From NCBI GenBank assembly GCA_022315425.1, contig JAIUPT010000030.1, forward strand, positions 930,001-994,000: a DNA stretch of 64,000 nt, read 5' to 3'. The DNA is from Pseudevernia furfuracea (Eukaryota > Ascomycota > Lecanoromycetes > Lecanorales > Parmeliaceae). A program made the translations under genes and the position numbers. Positions 32,935-45,271 of this stretch are shown one piece after another. The notes under the pieces are model-generated. The model ran no database searches. It was not told the origin of the DNA and worked only from the letters and a program-made list of their open reading frames with translations. Each line of letters opens with the position of its first letter. The stretch's first letter is position 1.

Positions 32935-33299
32935 GTGTATGTACATCGCGATTGGACCAGCAAGCACATGTAGAAGTCCCGTGCGTTTATGGTCATGAAT
33001 ATCCAGAAATTGTGTGGGCGTTTGCGGGTGACGAAGCATGGATTGGGCAGTATGGATAAATGTAGATAAGATCATATAGCGAGTCGACATGTGATGATTT
33101 GATTTTAAAGCGCTACTATCCCGGAGGACAGGGTATATAGCCATGGTGGGAAGTGATCAATGCCATCTGGTTACGAGCAATGTTGATACGTGGCTCGACG
33201 TTAGATTAAAGAGCTCGACCCCTCCTGTCGCCTACGCCATACTAGCTCCCGTCCCGATGTCCACGCCCATGCTATTGTGCAGCCCAACGCAACATATGC

Positions 33300-34289
33300 T
33301 CACTCATAGTAGATCTCATTCATCAATGTGCCTGCCACCGCGTCAGTCTGACTCACCATCCGTGCACACAGAACCCAACATACCTATCCCCTCAATCTCA
33401 ACCCTCATATCATCACCATGGTTCAAAACCACCTTGGGGTTTCTCATCGCCCCAATCCCCGGCGGCGTCCCCGTCATAATCAAAGAACCTCGCTCCAAGG
33501 TGGTTCCTTGGGACAGGAAAGCGATCGTTTCCGACACGCCGAAGATCATTTCTTTAGTGGTTGAGTCCTGGACGACGGTTCCGTTGTGGATGGCTTTGAT
33601 GCGGAGGTTATGCGGGTCGGAGACGTGCTCTTGCGCGACGAGCACGGGGCCGATGGGGGCGGAGGAGTCGAAGCCTGGAGCGCCCGTCAGTAAACCCTGG
33701 GCTGAAAACATTCGCAGACGGAGCTGGAGTTGGGCGATCGATCTCAACCTTTGGAGAAGGACCACTGCGTGCTCGAAAACTGCTGGGTCCGCGCGCTGAC
33801 GTCGTTCCCGCACGTGTATCCCAACACATACTCCAACGCCTTCTCTTTGGGAATGTCCCTCCCCGTCTTCCCGATCACGAGCGTGAGTTCGGCCTCGTAA
33901 TCGCTCGTTCCGTCCTGGCAGAGTTTGGGCACGCTGATTTTCTGCGGGTAGGGTCCGCACAACGCTGCTCGGGGCTTGATGAATAAGACCGGAGTGCTCG
34001 GGATTGGCATGTTGGCTTCCTTTGCGTGGTCACGGTAGTTGAGGCCGAGGCAGCGGATGATGGGGGTTTCCTCGACAGAGATGGGGGGAAGAAGCTGGGC
34101 GACCGTCATTGTCTTCTCGGTGACTTGGCCATCGAATATGGAACCTGTGATGAGCTTTGCCTCGATCTTTTTCTTTTCGACGGATGCGATTCCAATGTCA
34201 GGGTAGGTCTTGGGATCTACTTGCCCCAGATGGATCTGGCCATCTTCTTGGGCAACGAAGCGAATGAGATGGGTCCAATTTGATGGCAT
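33300..34289 (-). CDS. Fumarylacetoacetate hydrolase family protein
   Basis: Three exons: 34289-33749, 33674-33384 and 33331-33300. Introns are 74 and 52 bp, all GT-AG and in phase, giving about 287 aa. Family features are CLGLNYRDHAKEA, VLFIKP, DYEAELTLVIGK (acidic metal ligands), CGNDVSAR, QWSFSKGFDSSAPIGP and GSLIMTGTPPGIG. The last tiny exon gives TLMNEIYYE. Members hydrolyse C-C bonds or isomerise or decarboxylate dicarboxylic ring-fission products, using Mg or Mn. It converges with the dioxygenase-like gene, with only 365 bp between stops, so the two may serve one aromatic breakdown route. Confidence 0.85.
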
Positions 34290-34919
34290 AATGGCAGATT
34301 ATGGGTTCGTTTTGGTAATTGTATGTTCCTTTCTCTCCTTTATGTTTTATTTTTGAAAAGCACAAAGCTGGCAGCCAAATAGCTGTAAGAGATGAATTGG
34401 ATTGAATTTCTATTGTTTACATTTGAAACGTTGCAACAATTCATTGGGAGCCGCATGCTTGGTATTTGGTGGGGTAGTGAGGGGTATGCGTTTCGGTATA
34501 ATTTCGCGGTGACCGAGGACCTCAATGGGTTGCTTTGTCAGCCAAAAATGTCCAATTGAAATTCTGGGAATGGGAGGAAGAGAAGGTAATGCGCGCTGGG
34601 TTAACAGAGGACCATGCATTATGATGCGGCAGAATTGCACCTTGGCATGTTGGTCCTGATCAGGAAGAGTATGCCGGGCAACTGGGCCTCTCGGGCCTGA
34701 TGAATCTAGCGTGTGGTACAGAGTCTAGGATCAACGAATACGGTGGGCCCGATGGGGAAAGTAAATGTTGGCTTGAAAGGGCAAGTCCAAATCTGCTCTT
34801 GCCGAAAGGCGAAAGCGCCCGAAAGCGTTTGGCGGAATGGACAGCGAAGATGTTGCTTGCACAGAATGGATAGAGTCCCTAACAAACGTGCTTTGAGAGA
34901 GGAGATACCAAGGGAAGGT
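34290..34919. other. Upstream of the FAH-family gene
   Basis: Promoter side of the minus-strand gene. From about 34720 the minus strand may hold the disordered C-terminal part of the SDR remnant. Confidence 0.3.
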
Positions 34920-34920
34920 T

Positions 34921-35262
34921 TCAGCATGACCAGAGATTGTCGGCCAAACTATGGACTTCGAGGGGTGAAACCACGTTCTTTGTAAGCATCGTTACGGCCG
35001 CCTTACTCGCCGCGTAGGTGGCTTCTCGACGGATAGCGGTGATACCTGCAGCGGAGGAGATATTGACTATCCGACCTCGTGCACTGGACTCGGTGATGGG
35101 CTGCTTGATCATCTGTTTGATGGCTTCACGCATGGCCGTTGCGCATCCTTTGCCATTGACCGCCATCATAATATCCCGTTGCTCGTCGATCTCTTCTATG
35201 AAGTCGCGAGGGGGGCCACCAGACGCCAGCGTTGTTGATTAATATGTCGATCTTAGAGAATC
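34921..35262 (-). pseudogene. Short-chain dehydrogenase/reductase remnant
   Basis: A fragment shows KIDILINNAGV, then after a frame slip RDFIEEIDEQRDIMMAVNGKG and GRIVNISSAAG, and then the active-site YAASKAAVTM (YxxxK). After NVV the frame turns into unrelated sequence and stops. The N-terminal cofactor glycine motif is missing. The surviving part resembles the middle of classical NAD(P)-dependent SDRs. Confidence 0.7.
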
Positions 35263-35379
35263 TCTAGGCTGGGTCAGTACGAATGCAATCGCTCCTCACG
35301 CATCAGGCCTGGGAGATCGTGCCTTGATAGTGATCTCGATCAAGTTGAAGATCTCAGCGGTGTTGCCCATACCACATTT

Positions 35380-36174
35380 TTGGTATGCAGAAGTTCCTCC
35401 ATTGTTTGCAATGACGGTATGGGTTGGGATATGTTTGTCCTCCTCGAAGCCGTGATGAGATTTCAAAGCGCTGATGGTCGTCAAGACGTGGTAAGGGCTG
35501 ACACTCAATCATGTAGAGCGCACTACTTAATCGCAGCATGGCAAGTCAAGCGACACGAAGACCGATACACGCAAATCTGGATCCTCCTCTGGCAGGACCT
35601 AGCATCAAGTCACGCATTTTTTTCCAGTCCAGCATACAGGCAATTCCACAACGACATCCAACCAGCACTCAACGGCCGTAGCATTTATTGGCAGCAACAT
35701 GCACTTGTGGGGACTAGCGACCTAGATAGTTTAGATCGACTAAAGGCCATGGTTAAAGCGCCCGCGATAGAAGTCGCGTTGACGAAGGTCATCGAAGGCA
35801 GGGTATCCGGGTATTATGATTTTTTCCGCTCGACGATAGGTCCGATTCTAGACGGAGAGGACGGCTGCGATGGATGGTGGGTGGGTCCGCAGATGGAGAA
35901 TCCGCAACATCAGATATTGTTGGAGAATTGGAGATCTGTTGGTGTAAGCTCTCCTACCCTCGCCTTTACGCAAGCTGTCCACGATTCGAGTCCTTGTTGA
36001 TGCTTGAAATCCGTCAGATTCACGGTGGGCTAACTTCGAGCGTAGGCGCACCATGAAGAATTCGAGAAGAGACCAACGTTTCAAGAGTGCATCGTGGCTC
36101 TCTCTGACTACTATGGGGAGTATGTGATTCCCACGCATATTGTGCACGTGAAGCCCATTTTTGGGAGCTTCTGA
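35380..36174 (+). CDS. Alpha/beta-barrel-like hypothetical protein
   Basis: Two exons, 35380-35943 and 36046-36174, joined by a GT-AG intron in phase 0 (RSVG-AHHEEF). The section from about residue 50, YTQIWILLWQDLASSHAFFSSPAYRQF, and the end EYVIPTHIVHVKPIFGSF suggest a small dimeric alpha/beta-barrel (ABM-like) protein of the kind common near fungal catabolic genes. The true N-terminal exon is uncertain, since the first 45 residues do not look like protein of this type. No function is assigned. Confidence 0.5.
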
Positions 36175-36851
36175 GATATGCGAAAGACGAGTTTGTTGAG
36201 ATTAGCTCCAAATAAATTATGTTTCTCCAAGATAGCCTTAACTGCGGAAGCTACTATCACCTGAACAAAGAGTGCGTATCGAGATGAGAAAATATGTCAA
36301 GCGAATAGGCGTGAGTCATAGATGGCAACAGAGAAGAGAGCTGGCATATCAGAACAATTTAGTAAAGCATGAGGCCCGATTTCCAGTCAAAGAATTTAGA
36401 GGCACGTCGTCATCGAGAACACCTCGTAATGGATGGAATCCATAGTCCCACGTCATAAGCGAAGATTCGTTGTTGATCAGAAAGATGTTCAAGGGTTCCA
36501 TACAACCACTCAAACCCGCATTTGAGACTTGATCCGCAAAGCCTCATATTTGAGCTGAAGCCGTTGGGTGTTGGACGTGCCTAGATCGTTCCATGCATCT
36601 CATGTTTGTCCTTTGTTAGATAGATCTCTTTGTCAGGCCATGGGTTATATACCGATGGACCTCCTCCATAGACCATCATGCTTATGCTATCACACTGCTG
36701 CACCTGCTGAGTTGACATTGGGCTCAGTGTCCATTTGCAGTGGAGAGAATTTGCTCTTGAGTGTAATGCCCGCCGAAAGTACTGTATCCTTTCGTGCTTT
36801 ATCAGCCCCTACATCAACTTCAGCCTCGAAGATGGCTTTGGCAGCTCCTTC
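36175..36851. other. Gene-free stretch
   Basis: No supported gene or repeat. Probably 3' regions of the flanking genes. Confidence 0.35.
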
Positions 36852-37706
36852 TCAAGCTCTGAACCTTGTTCTACTTAGACTCTCCAACCACTTCTTTGTC
36901 TTCTCCCATCCTCTCACATTCACATGGAACTGGATGATGGTCTCGAAATGGTGAGACACTGCAGTAACAAGTTCTTTGAGGGACTCCCATTCATTCTCAT
37001 CGTTCCCAAGCTGCGAGCTCAGCACACAGCGACCAATAGAGCTTTGAACGATCACTTTTTCAAGGCCCACGAACCCGCGCAGGTTTTGGGGTGTGGCGCA
37101 GCAGTACAAGCCCAGAATTTGGGTCCACACCCTCACTGCAAGCTGAGACATAGCTTCGAGGCTCCAGGCATTTCCATCGTAGTCGTCGGGTCGTCCGCCA
37201 TAGCGGCGCCCGGCATAATCTTCGACTGTGTCCATACCTCCGCACATCAGGTCCACAAGGTCGAGATCAATGCAAATAGTTTTGATCAACTTCCGGTGTT
37301 CGGGTTGGAGATTTGCGTACCAACCATCTGTGTCGCTGACGGGACCAGGCGGCCAATGGAAGGTATTCATTGTATAAAACATATAATGACCATCGTTGTA
37401 TGCTTGCTTGCAAGTTGCCAGAAGCTGAAAACCCGGTTGTTGAATGGTGAATTGTTCCTTCAGGCGGACATCATCCGTGACGAGACGCTGAGGTTGGCAT
37501 GACAACTGGCGAGACAGAGTTGCCATAGCACTCACAATGCGTTTGAGTCGCGAAGAGGGAGATTTTTTGGGTTGCTGAGCATGGCTGGTTCTCTTTGCAG
37601 AACGAATATAGACGTCACCGGGAATCAGGGCATACTCCATGATTTGATTTCGTATCTCTGCCGGCAATGCAAAATACCGGAATTGGTTTCGAGAAGTCGC
37701 CATCAT
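36852..37706 (-). CDS. F-box-like / DUF7730-type fungal protein
   Basis: 284 aa without introns. The start MMATSRNQFRYFALPAEIRNQIMEYAL has the LPxEIRxxIxxYAL signature of the short F-box-like domain that opens many fungal hypothetical proteins. It is followed by LLATCKQAYNDGHYMFYTMNTF, typical of the same family. No further catalytic motif. The role is unknown. Such proteins are numerous and often variable in Pezizomycotina. Confidence 0.7.
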   Translation of the reverse strand: MMATSRNQFRYFALPAEIRNQIMEYALIPGDVYIRSAKRTSHAQQPKKSPSSRLKRIVSAMATLSRQLSCQPQRLVTDDVRLKEQFTIQQPGFQLLATCKQAYNDGHYMFYTMNTFHWPPGPVSDTDGWYANLQPEHRKLIKTICIDLDLVDLMCGGMDTVEDYAGRRYGGRPDDYDGNAWSLEAMSQLAVRVWTQILGLYCCATPQNLRGFVGLEKVIVQSSIGRCVLSSQLGNDENEWESLKELVTAVSHHFETIIQFHVNVRGWEKTKKWLESLSRTRFRA

Positions 37707-39338
37707 CGAGCGGCGGCGGTTCCTTTCAATTGGACAGAATTTGGGGAAGTTCAGATAGATGATCAGAGGATGATCAAAGCTTTGAAGTCACGGTAGAATG
37801 TAGGTTAATGGGTCGATAATTGTGTGGTCCGTACGTCTACCCTTACAAAATCGCCAGAATGTGACTGACTCACAGTCTGAGTCAAAAGTCACCACCCTCG
37901 AGGTTTACCCGGCTACGGCTTCCCACCAAATACTCTAATGACATTATTATATACAATTCTACCACAAATTCGACTTGATAAGCTTAAAAGCATTGCCCTC
38001 TCGTAGCATTCGACATTGTCATGTCATCTCCGCAATTCTAGCCCTGATTTCCTTGAGGGTTACAGGGTGAGTGGACTGTGACTCTATGTTTGAGGGGGGG
38101 GCCGGAAGATTATATTGCCGAGCCGATTCCGTCATACCCCCTCCATAGTGGCCTAGAGTCAGACGTTGAGGACTGGTGACCACACATAGGGCTGCGCGCC
38201 AAGGCGCTAGCGGTCATAATTTGCTTTCGAGGTTTGAGCTGGATCATTTTTGACTTCGATCTCTTCTTCTCTTTGAAAATGTAGTCGGAGGTGAAGCTTG
38301 AACCAACAACCACCGCCATCAGCGTGATCAACTGTCCGAGCTGGTGCAGAATCTACACATCTCCAATCATATATGTCCCCAGGCTGTCAGGCAAGAGCAT
38401 CGGACGCTTCCGCGACAGATATTACCATAGAGTTGTATTTGTACTCTCACCTGGTAGGGTTGCTGACTCTCCTCTTAAAAAAGGCTGTTCCTCGAGACCA
38501 GATTGCTTTTCCGAAGCTAGACACTTCGACAGCGTCAGAGCAACCTTTAGCCCCAATTAAGACTGATAAACCGAGTGCAAAGCTACACATCCTAAATTTA
38601 ACAATAAGATCATTGGGGCAGCTACTGGATGCCAACCAGAGTGATCAACTTTGGCTTTCTCATTGGCGCTTAAGAACCCTTCCTGGAATTCCCCAAAAAT
38701 GACACTCCGCCTTTCTCTCTTGTAACACTAATTCATTGCTGAGGCGCAGCGAAGGATCGAGACCTCCAAAGCTTATAGTTTCCAAGCTCGGGACAATGAG
38801 AAATCGGATACCCTTGGAACCCTCACCACGAACTTTCGGGGATGCCACATGCGTCGCCAGAGAGCCTTCGGATTTGGCCTGATGTTGCCTAAATAGAAGG
38901 ATTTGTGCCTTCTATAAATCGATGAATGAACTTCAGTATTTTGTTAATCCATTTCTCCATTTGTGACTACATACATGTCTGAGCATGCTTTCGAATACCG
39001 TATGACCCAAATTGACTAAGGACGGTCATGAGTAAGACGATCAGATACATTCGCCTTGAACATCAAAGACATAGATAATTTCTAAGGCAAGAGCTCAATC
39101 AGTGCGCATTGAAGCATGCTTTTGAAAAACGCTGACCGCTAGCAAAATCGAACCAGACCCTCGCACCTCACCATGTTGAAATGAACAACTCAACTGATTT
39201 CAAGCATACCAGTATGCAGCTTAACAGTTCCTCCACGAGTTTCGAATGCATCAGGATGTAAGTTCAAGACTCTCCCATGGAGCCCGGATTCCTTCCCCTG
39301 CTGGAACAGCTTTGCGTCTACATCAACAGCATAATCAC
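37707..39338. other. No supported gene
   Basis: Small open frames only. If the exon at 39339-39478 belongs to an RTA1-like gene, its downstream exons should lie here on the minus strand, but I could not read them. Decay is likely. Confidence 0.3.
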
Positions 39339-39478
39339 CTGACAAGGACAGGGACCATGAACCAGACGCGGAAATTGAGTAGTCGGAACAAGTGCGCGAG
39401 GGTGATGACCGAGAATAGGAAGACGAAGGAGACTGCACCGGCGAGGGTGGGAGCGTAATGGTAGTAGATGAAAGTCAT
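39339..39478 (-). pseudogene. RTA1-like first exon, possibly a remnant
   Basis: ATG at 39478 opens a 46-codon exon with aromatic N-terminus and hydrophobic helices: YYHYAPTLAGAVSFVFLF, SVITLAHLF and RVWFMVPVLV. It ends at a CAG|GTGATT donor. The pattern resembles the first two membrane segments of RTA1-like lipid-translocating or resistance proteins. No following exons were found within 1.2 kb. Confidence 0.4.
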
Positions 39479-40547
39479 GGTTTCAACGGGAAATGGAGAC
39501 ACTGGAAAATTGTATTAGAACTCTTTGACTTTAGATTGGATGAGGAATGGATGAGATGGTCGATAAGAAAGCAAGCAATACTATTGAGGCAAGTCTCTGT
39601 TCCTGTGTCTTCGACTTGAGGAGTTTGCCCTCTGCTTCGCAGGGCTGAAGAGGCTCGGCCGCTTCATATTGACGACCAAGATGAGCTGCGTACTGAGTGA
39701 GAAGCTTACAGCCTATTCGTATATTCTCACTCGCAACGGTCTCCGTTAAGAAGAATAGGAGATTATCAAGAACGCCTGAAATTCGGGCTGGTGTCCGAGA
39801 TCTTGCCTCTGTTGGACCTACGTGATTTACCAAGCTCGGCAAGGCGTTACGTGACGGAATATCAAGAAAGAATCATCTATGGGATACGTGTTGAAGATGG
39901 AGACAAGGCGATGAAAAAGCTTGTTCCACACATGTAGACTTCTAAAAAGAAACGCAGTAGGGTCTTTACTTATTTCAGCTCATGGTCATTGGCCATTGTG
40001 CGTCTATGACAGCCTTCTAGAGTGAGCCAAGCAACTTTCTCAATTCATCCCTCCTTGTCACTGATGATATACCATCTGCTAAAGGATTGAGGCCTGCCTG
40101 ACGCTGATTGAGATTAGCGCTATTCGAATACTAGAGTTCCGTTGATTGATGAGCTGTGTTGCGATCTACTTGAAATTCCTTAAGCTTCTGTAAGGCCATT
40201 CCAGTGGTTGGAGATCGTCAAAAGCTGACCCAAAATTGGGGGGAATCCTCTACTCGTGCGGGGGACGAGCATCAAGATTTCTCGAAACCCTGAAAGGGCT
40301 TCAATTTCACACTCTGGTGTGCAGATTTGCTTGACAATGATCTCGGCTAAATACAAGGACTATACGAAAGCCTGGTGAGTGGCTGGGCTCAAGGTGCCAA
40401 TCTATCAATTGCGTGTTTTGCAAGAGATGTCAGCATGTATTGCGTTCGTGCCAAGCTGAAATGCCCGGGCTTATGTTTTGCCAGCTCATCCATCACGTCG
40501 TATGTTGTTAAAAGCACACACAATCCCGCTTGCCAAAGCTTCCTTTC
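39479..40547. other. No supported gene
   Basis: A minus-strand open frame of 103 codons at 39531-39842 has no recognised feature. Confidence 0.3.
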
Positions 40548-42503
40548 TCATGTCTCACGAGAGTGTTCAATTCCGTCTTTCATGAATCTCTGAAGCTTTG
40601 GATAGAAAGAAATCCATCTCTGAACATCTTCGTCTAGTCTCGCAACCCCAAAGATAAAAGTACGCAAGTCAGATCGCGAGGCAACTCGATACCGGGAGGT
40701 CGGGTGAGCCTCTCCAGGTTTGGAAAATTGTTTCCAAACACGATGAACTTGGCCAAGTTGGATCCCGCGCTGGGCATGAACGGCGCCGAAGTTCCACACC
40801 AATTTTTGACCTAGAAGATTGAGACTCCCAGTCTGCAAGACGGATCCATTCCGTATCATTCCAAAGACTCTGCCCTCACCTTTGAGGTTCCATTTACTAC
40901 CTGTGACGCCCGATATTGTTTCCGGGTTCATGCACGGCGCACTTGGTTAGCATAGAAGTCAAGGAATTGGGAGCAGATCGTCTCGAAACCCTGGCCTTCG
41001 GCTTTCAAATGAGCGACAGCATCAAGGATCTGATGCAATCTGTCTGGTCGCTTGGCTTTGAGCGCCCTAGCTTGCCTCCGTAAAAGCTAATCTTGCACAT
41101 GGGTCCCGGCCTGCGCGAGCTGACTCTCTGTTGCTAGGGAAGTTATTTCGTTAGAACGTGCAATCCGAGCGCTCTAAGACTCAAGAAAGTACATATCAAT
41201 CTCTGTATCAGAAGAAAGATCCCCCATTTCCTTTTCGTTTTCTTCCTTAGTGAGTGTATGCAGCGCTATATCGTCCAAGATCTCTTGTATTAGTTTTCCT
41301 CGGACTAGAGCCGGCGTAGAAGTGTGACGACGTTGTATCTGAATCCCTCTTATTCGCAATAGCCACTTGCACGCGCTTTGAAAAAATTGAGGTTGATTTA
41401 GAGGAATTTTTGAGCAAACGAATCTTAGTACGCAGTAGAGATTGTGCAGTGGTTGACCTAGAGATCCGCCGCCGATTGTTACAAGCTCATTAATGTCCTC
41501 GGTGGTTTTGAAACCCCTGCGGCCTAGCCAATATCTAGTAGCCTCGCTCAGTGAGTCCAATAAAACAATCTCGCCTTTCCTTGCCTTCATGATCGCTTCG
41601 AAGACTCCATCTTTGGCTTCGAGAATTTCATAGAAGCTGTGAATCTAGGAAGAGAGAAGCGAGCTTAAGAGCACCACGCATTCTTTGCCTTTGGACCTAC
41701 CCATATCCATGTACCACAGTCTCTAATTCTGGAGCGTCTATGCATATCCTTCGCATGATACCATTGCGCTCCTCAATGCGGCATCAGCTGGGGCTGTGAG
41801 AGATTTAGGCTTTCAGCGTAGTCGGAAATAAATCGCTGGGCGTGCTTGCCACAGACTATGACAACGTTCGCGGAACTAGCATCTAGCATGTCCACTGAAA
41901 GAGCATCAAGATCATCACATATCGAGCTTGATTGTCCCACTTTGCTTGAATCAATGTTCTTCAATGTTCCAAAGTCTAGCGGCCAGACAAGCGAGTTTTC
42001 TACTATCAACCCGACCTTTTCCAGGTCGAATAGGAATTGCTTTCTGCATTGACGCGGCTGTCCATTATGAACACATTAGGTCGATCACTCGCTTGAAGAG
42101 GTCGTTCAAGTCTGGAAACACATCTGAAAAGCTTTCAGTGGTCATTGAAATTTGAGAGGTCGCCATAATAAGATCGGTACTACTTTCAAATCTCGTGAAC
42201 TTGGGAGATCGATCGCCTTGTCCGCATTCCTGATTGTAACGCCCATGCTTTTCGCTTCTTACAAGCGGCGATTCTCCGGCTAGCACGCCTGTAGCTTTGT
42301 ACATTCTTGACTGGTTCTTTCTCTTGACTTTCGGGCTTCCACGTACGAGTGTTCATCAGACTTGCAGTAAGTGCAACGACATTGAGCGCAAGTTCGACGA
42401 TGTACCCTGATTGTCCCGCACCCGCACCCGCGACAGCAGTGGTTTGGTTTGTCTTCAGGAGGAAAAAACATTTTTGACAACCTTGTTCCGCTTGGCTAAG
42501 CAT
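40548..42503 (-). CDS. Unrecognised multi-exon hypothetical gene, tentative
   Basis: A chain of minus-strand open frames (42503-42186, 42304-42065, 42009-41773, 41590-41174, 40931-40548), each with natural-looking protein, suggests one spliced gene. Its first part may hold a Cys-rich cluster (HCCRGCGCG ... CAQCRCTYC) in the frame at 42480-42280. A later part reads ASSANVVIVCGKHAQRFI. I cannot assign exon borders or a family. Decay cannot be excluded. Confidence 0.35.
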
Positions 42504-42829
42504 CCCTCAGCAGAACGCACTTTCCCGCAGTTTCAGACCCTGTAAAGCGTTCGTTCTCAATCACTTTACCCGTTATCTCCCTCCTATGCCAAGCCTATTA
42601 TGAGCTGACAGTAACGACTTCTCTCAACAGTACATCTGTAAAGGGTTTTCGATTCCTGCTTCGCCAAAAAAAAAAAGAGTAATAAGTCCAGGCCTTGATT
42701 AAGCACCGAGCTCTCTTTAGTCGCGACGTGCCAAGATCTTACTCGAGTACAGCGCGTCGCAAATCAATCCGTAGGAAAGATCAGAAAGGTTCGTCTTTTG
42801 GAGGAAAAAAAGAAACAAAAAATAATGAG

Positions 42830-42904
42830 CGGTTCTAGTTAGGATCGAACTAACAACCTCCTGATTTATTGCAATAACAGTCAGACGCGCTAACCACTAG
42901 AATC
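42830..42904 (-). tRNA. tRNA-Asn (GTT) with an 8-nt intron, degenerate
   Basis: On the minus strand the anticodon arm reads TCTGA-CTGTTA-[TTGCAATA]-A-TCAGG, giving anticodon GTT with an intron at the canonical place after position 37. The T arm GTTAG-TTCGATC-CTAAC is perfect. The acceptor stem pairs 6 of 7 (GATTCTA with TAGAACC, one A-C mismatch). The D arm is too short: only GTGGTTAGCGC lies between acceptor and anticodon stems, so about 7 bases seem deleted. Probably a pseudogene. Confidence 0.7.
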
Positions 42905-43822
42905 GATTAGCCGACTGCCAGAGAATGGAAATTCTTTCAAAGCTCACATTGCGCCATAGAACCATGAATAATGGGCATTCATTATTATGTTAAATATTAA
43001 TCTATTTGGGGGCCTGTAGCAAGATTAGTTTGTTAAGCCTACATTAAACGAAGTTCGAAGTCTTATATTAAACCCTCGAAGCGCGTTTGTATTAGACATT
43101 AAGGAGCTTTTACAGAGCGACAACACTCCCAGAAGAATCTCCAACTACTTTGTACCCTCTAAAGGGTATGGTTCCGGCGTCCTCGGGGTACAGTTTTTCC
43201 GTCCTTAATCCAGTCCCTTGCGGGGATTTCCCAAACTATCTCCAATAGCTGCCCGGCTGATCCCTACCTGGTGACTGCTCCCGCGCTTTATTGTTTACCT
43301 TACTAAGGTGAACTAGTCGCTGTAACTATAGTAGATAGCTTATTGGGACTTTGAATACGAGTATTTTATCTTGCTTTTCGTAAGGTGCTCGACCTCGCAT
43401 GTCTTGAATGGGTAACACAGACACTCATGATACTATTGAATTCATCTCATGGATAACTAATATATCAATAACCACCCCCGGAGGTAAAACAGGAAGTGAA
43501 ATGTTGTCGGCCGAAAGATGAGAAGCGTTGTCACTCTTCAAGACATTTAGGATGTGCTGTTTATCACGTTGTTCATGATGATCAAGAACCATCTCTCATA
43601 TCTTGCCGGACAGCTTCGCCTAGATAGCTTAAGAGATAGAAACGAAATACGAGTAGTATGATAGCTCAGTTTCTTTCACTTTTCCTGTACCTGTTCTTGG
43701 CGCTGCGACATAGCGCTATACCTCTTAAGATCTTAGCGCTAAATTCAAATCCCAGCTTCTCGCTTTCACTGGGATCTTACCTCAAAGTCTCGGATCTGTG
43801 CTCGGATCTCACCACATGCGAG
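42905..43822. other. AT-rich gene-free stretch
   Basis: No gene. Runs from the degenerate tRNA to the promoter of the regulator at 43823. Confidence 0.35.
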
Positions 43823-45189
43823 ATGGAATCACACGAGACTTCGGTACGCAAGAGGCGCAATCGCGAGCATCACAATTCTAAGAACGGTTGTCTACAATGC
43901 AAAGCGCGCAAGGTCAAGGCAGGTGTCCCACTCTTCGGAACATGGTGGCTGCTCACCCTCCGTCACAGTGCGACGAAGAAAAACCCAAGTGCCGAAGCTG
44001 CACTCGCAGAATTACACCCTGTACATACAACAATAGCATTGGGCTGAATCAGCTCGCGAGAGCTGCACAGGCATCTTCGCCATACAACAAGCCCGAAACA
44101 GGCTCCACCTTCGCACCCGCCTTATACGACCATAGCGGCTTCATACCCAACGGATCCAACGGGAACCATGCTCTCCAGGCAAACAGCCCGTTGCCAATGT
44201 CACCCCCTTCACCCTTGGCCCTCAACATGGCCCACCTAGAGCTTTTGCATCATTTCTTAGCAGTCACATCCGAGGCTCTCGGTGTGGAGACCATCTCACG
44301 TCAAGTGTGGAAATTGACAATTCCTCAGATCGCGCTTTCCCATGATTTCCTCATGCACAGCATCCTGGCAGTCGCGGCCCTGCATATCGCTCACCTCCGG
44401 CCGGAGCAGCGAAGATCGTACTGGGAAAGAGCGGCTATGCATCAGGACCGAGCACTGGAGCTACAGCAGGAGGCTATGGCAAATGCAGGTCCGGATAATG
44501 CCGATGCGTTGTTTTCGTTCTCTCTGCTGGTGATCTACTTTGCTTTCGCATCACCCAAAGCTTCAGGTAGCCAAGAGTCTGAAGAGCCACTTGCAGGCGC
44601 CATACAATGCATCAGCATAATACGAGGGATTCGATATGTCGTACCGCCTATCCAGCAATGGGTAGAACAGGGGCCTCTGGCACACCTGCTATCCTTCCAC
44701 CCCGGCAATATGAAAAGCAACCACACCTTCAACGATCCCGACACCGATCGCTATTTCCAAAGATTCCTCGTGCTGTGCTCTACAAGCTCCGACATGAACA
44801 AGACACACGAGTTCGAAGACATAGAACAATACGCCGCCGCGGCCAGTACTCTCCGCGCGTCTTTTCTCAAAGCCGAATCAGTCGCAGATGGCGCGTTGAA
44901 GACACCACCAATCTGGCACTGGGCCTGCCGTTTAGCTCCGGAGTTTCTTCAAAGGCTGGGAAAGCTGCATCCGATACCCTTGGTGCTTGTTGCCCACTGG
45001 TGCGTGATATTGGCGCAAATCCGACAATATTGGTGGATTCAGGGGTGGGTAGATCATACTACGGGACAAATACAGGAGTTCCTACCTCGGGAATACCACG
45101 AATGGCTTGAGTGGCCTACGAAAAAGATTCAAGAACAGCGAGAGAACTGGACCCGAGGGGGGATGGGATTGGAAGCTCTTGACGGATGA
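43823..45189 (+). CDS. Zn2Cys6 transcription factor
   Basis: Two exons, 43823-43918 and 43969-45189, 438 aa. The 50-bp intron must have a GC donor (AAG|GCAGGT) and a CACAG acceptor, because only this choice restores the cluster C23, C26, C33, C40, C43, C50 (C-x2-C-x6-C-x6-C-x2-C-x6-C). The region before it is basic (RKRRNRE). The rest is a fungal-specific regulatory domain (LELLHHFLAVTSEAL, HSILAVAALHIAHLRP). It sits 83 bp before the convergent SDR and about 3.3 kb from the NRPS-like gene, so it may have been their regulator. That link is inference. Confidence 0.85.
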
Positions 45190-45271
45190 TCGTTCACGTG
45201 TATTGTGAGCACGCGGCTTGGAGATCTTGGCTCTTAGGTCCGACGCGAGCAGGATTCCTAAGGTTCACGGC

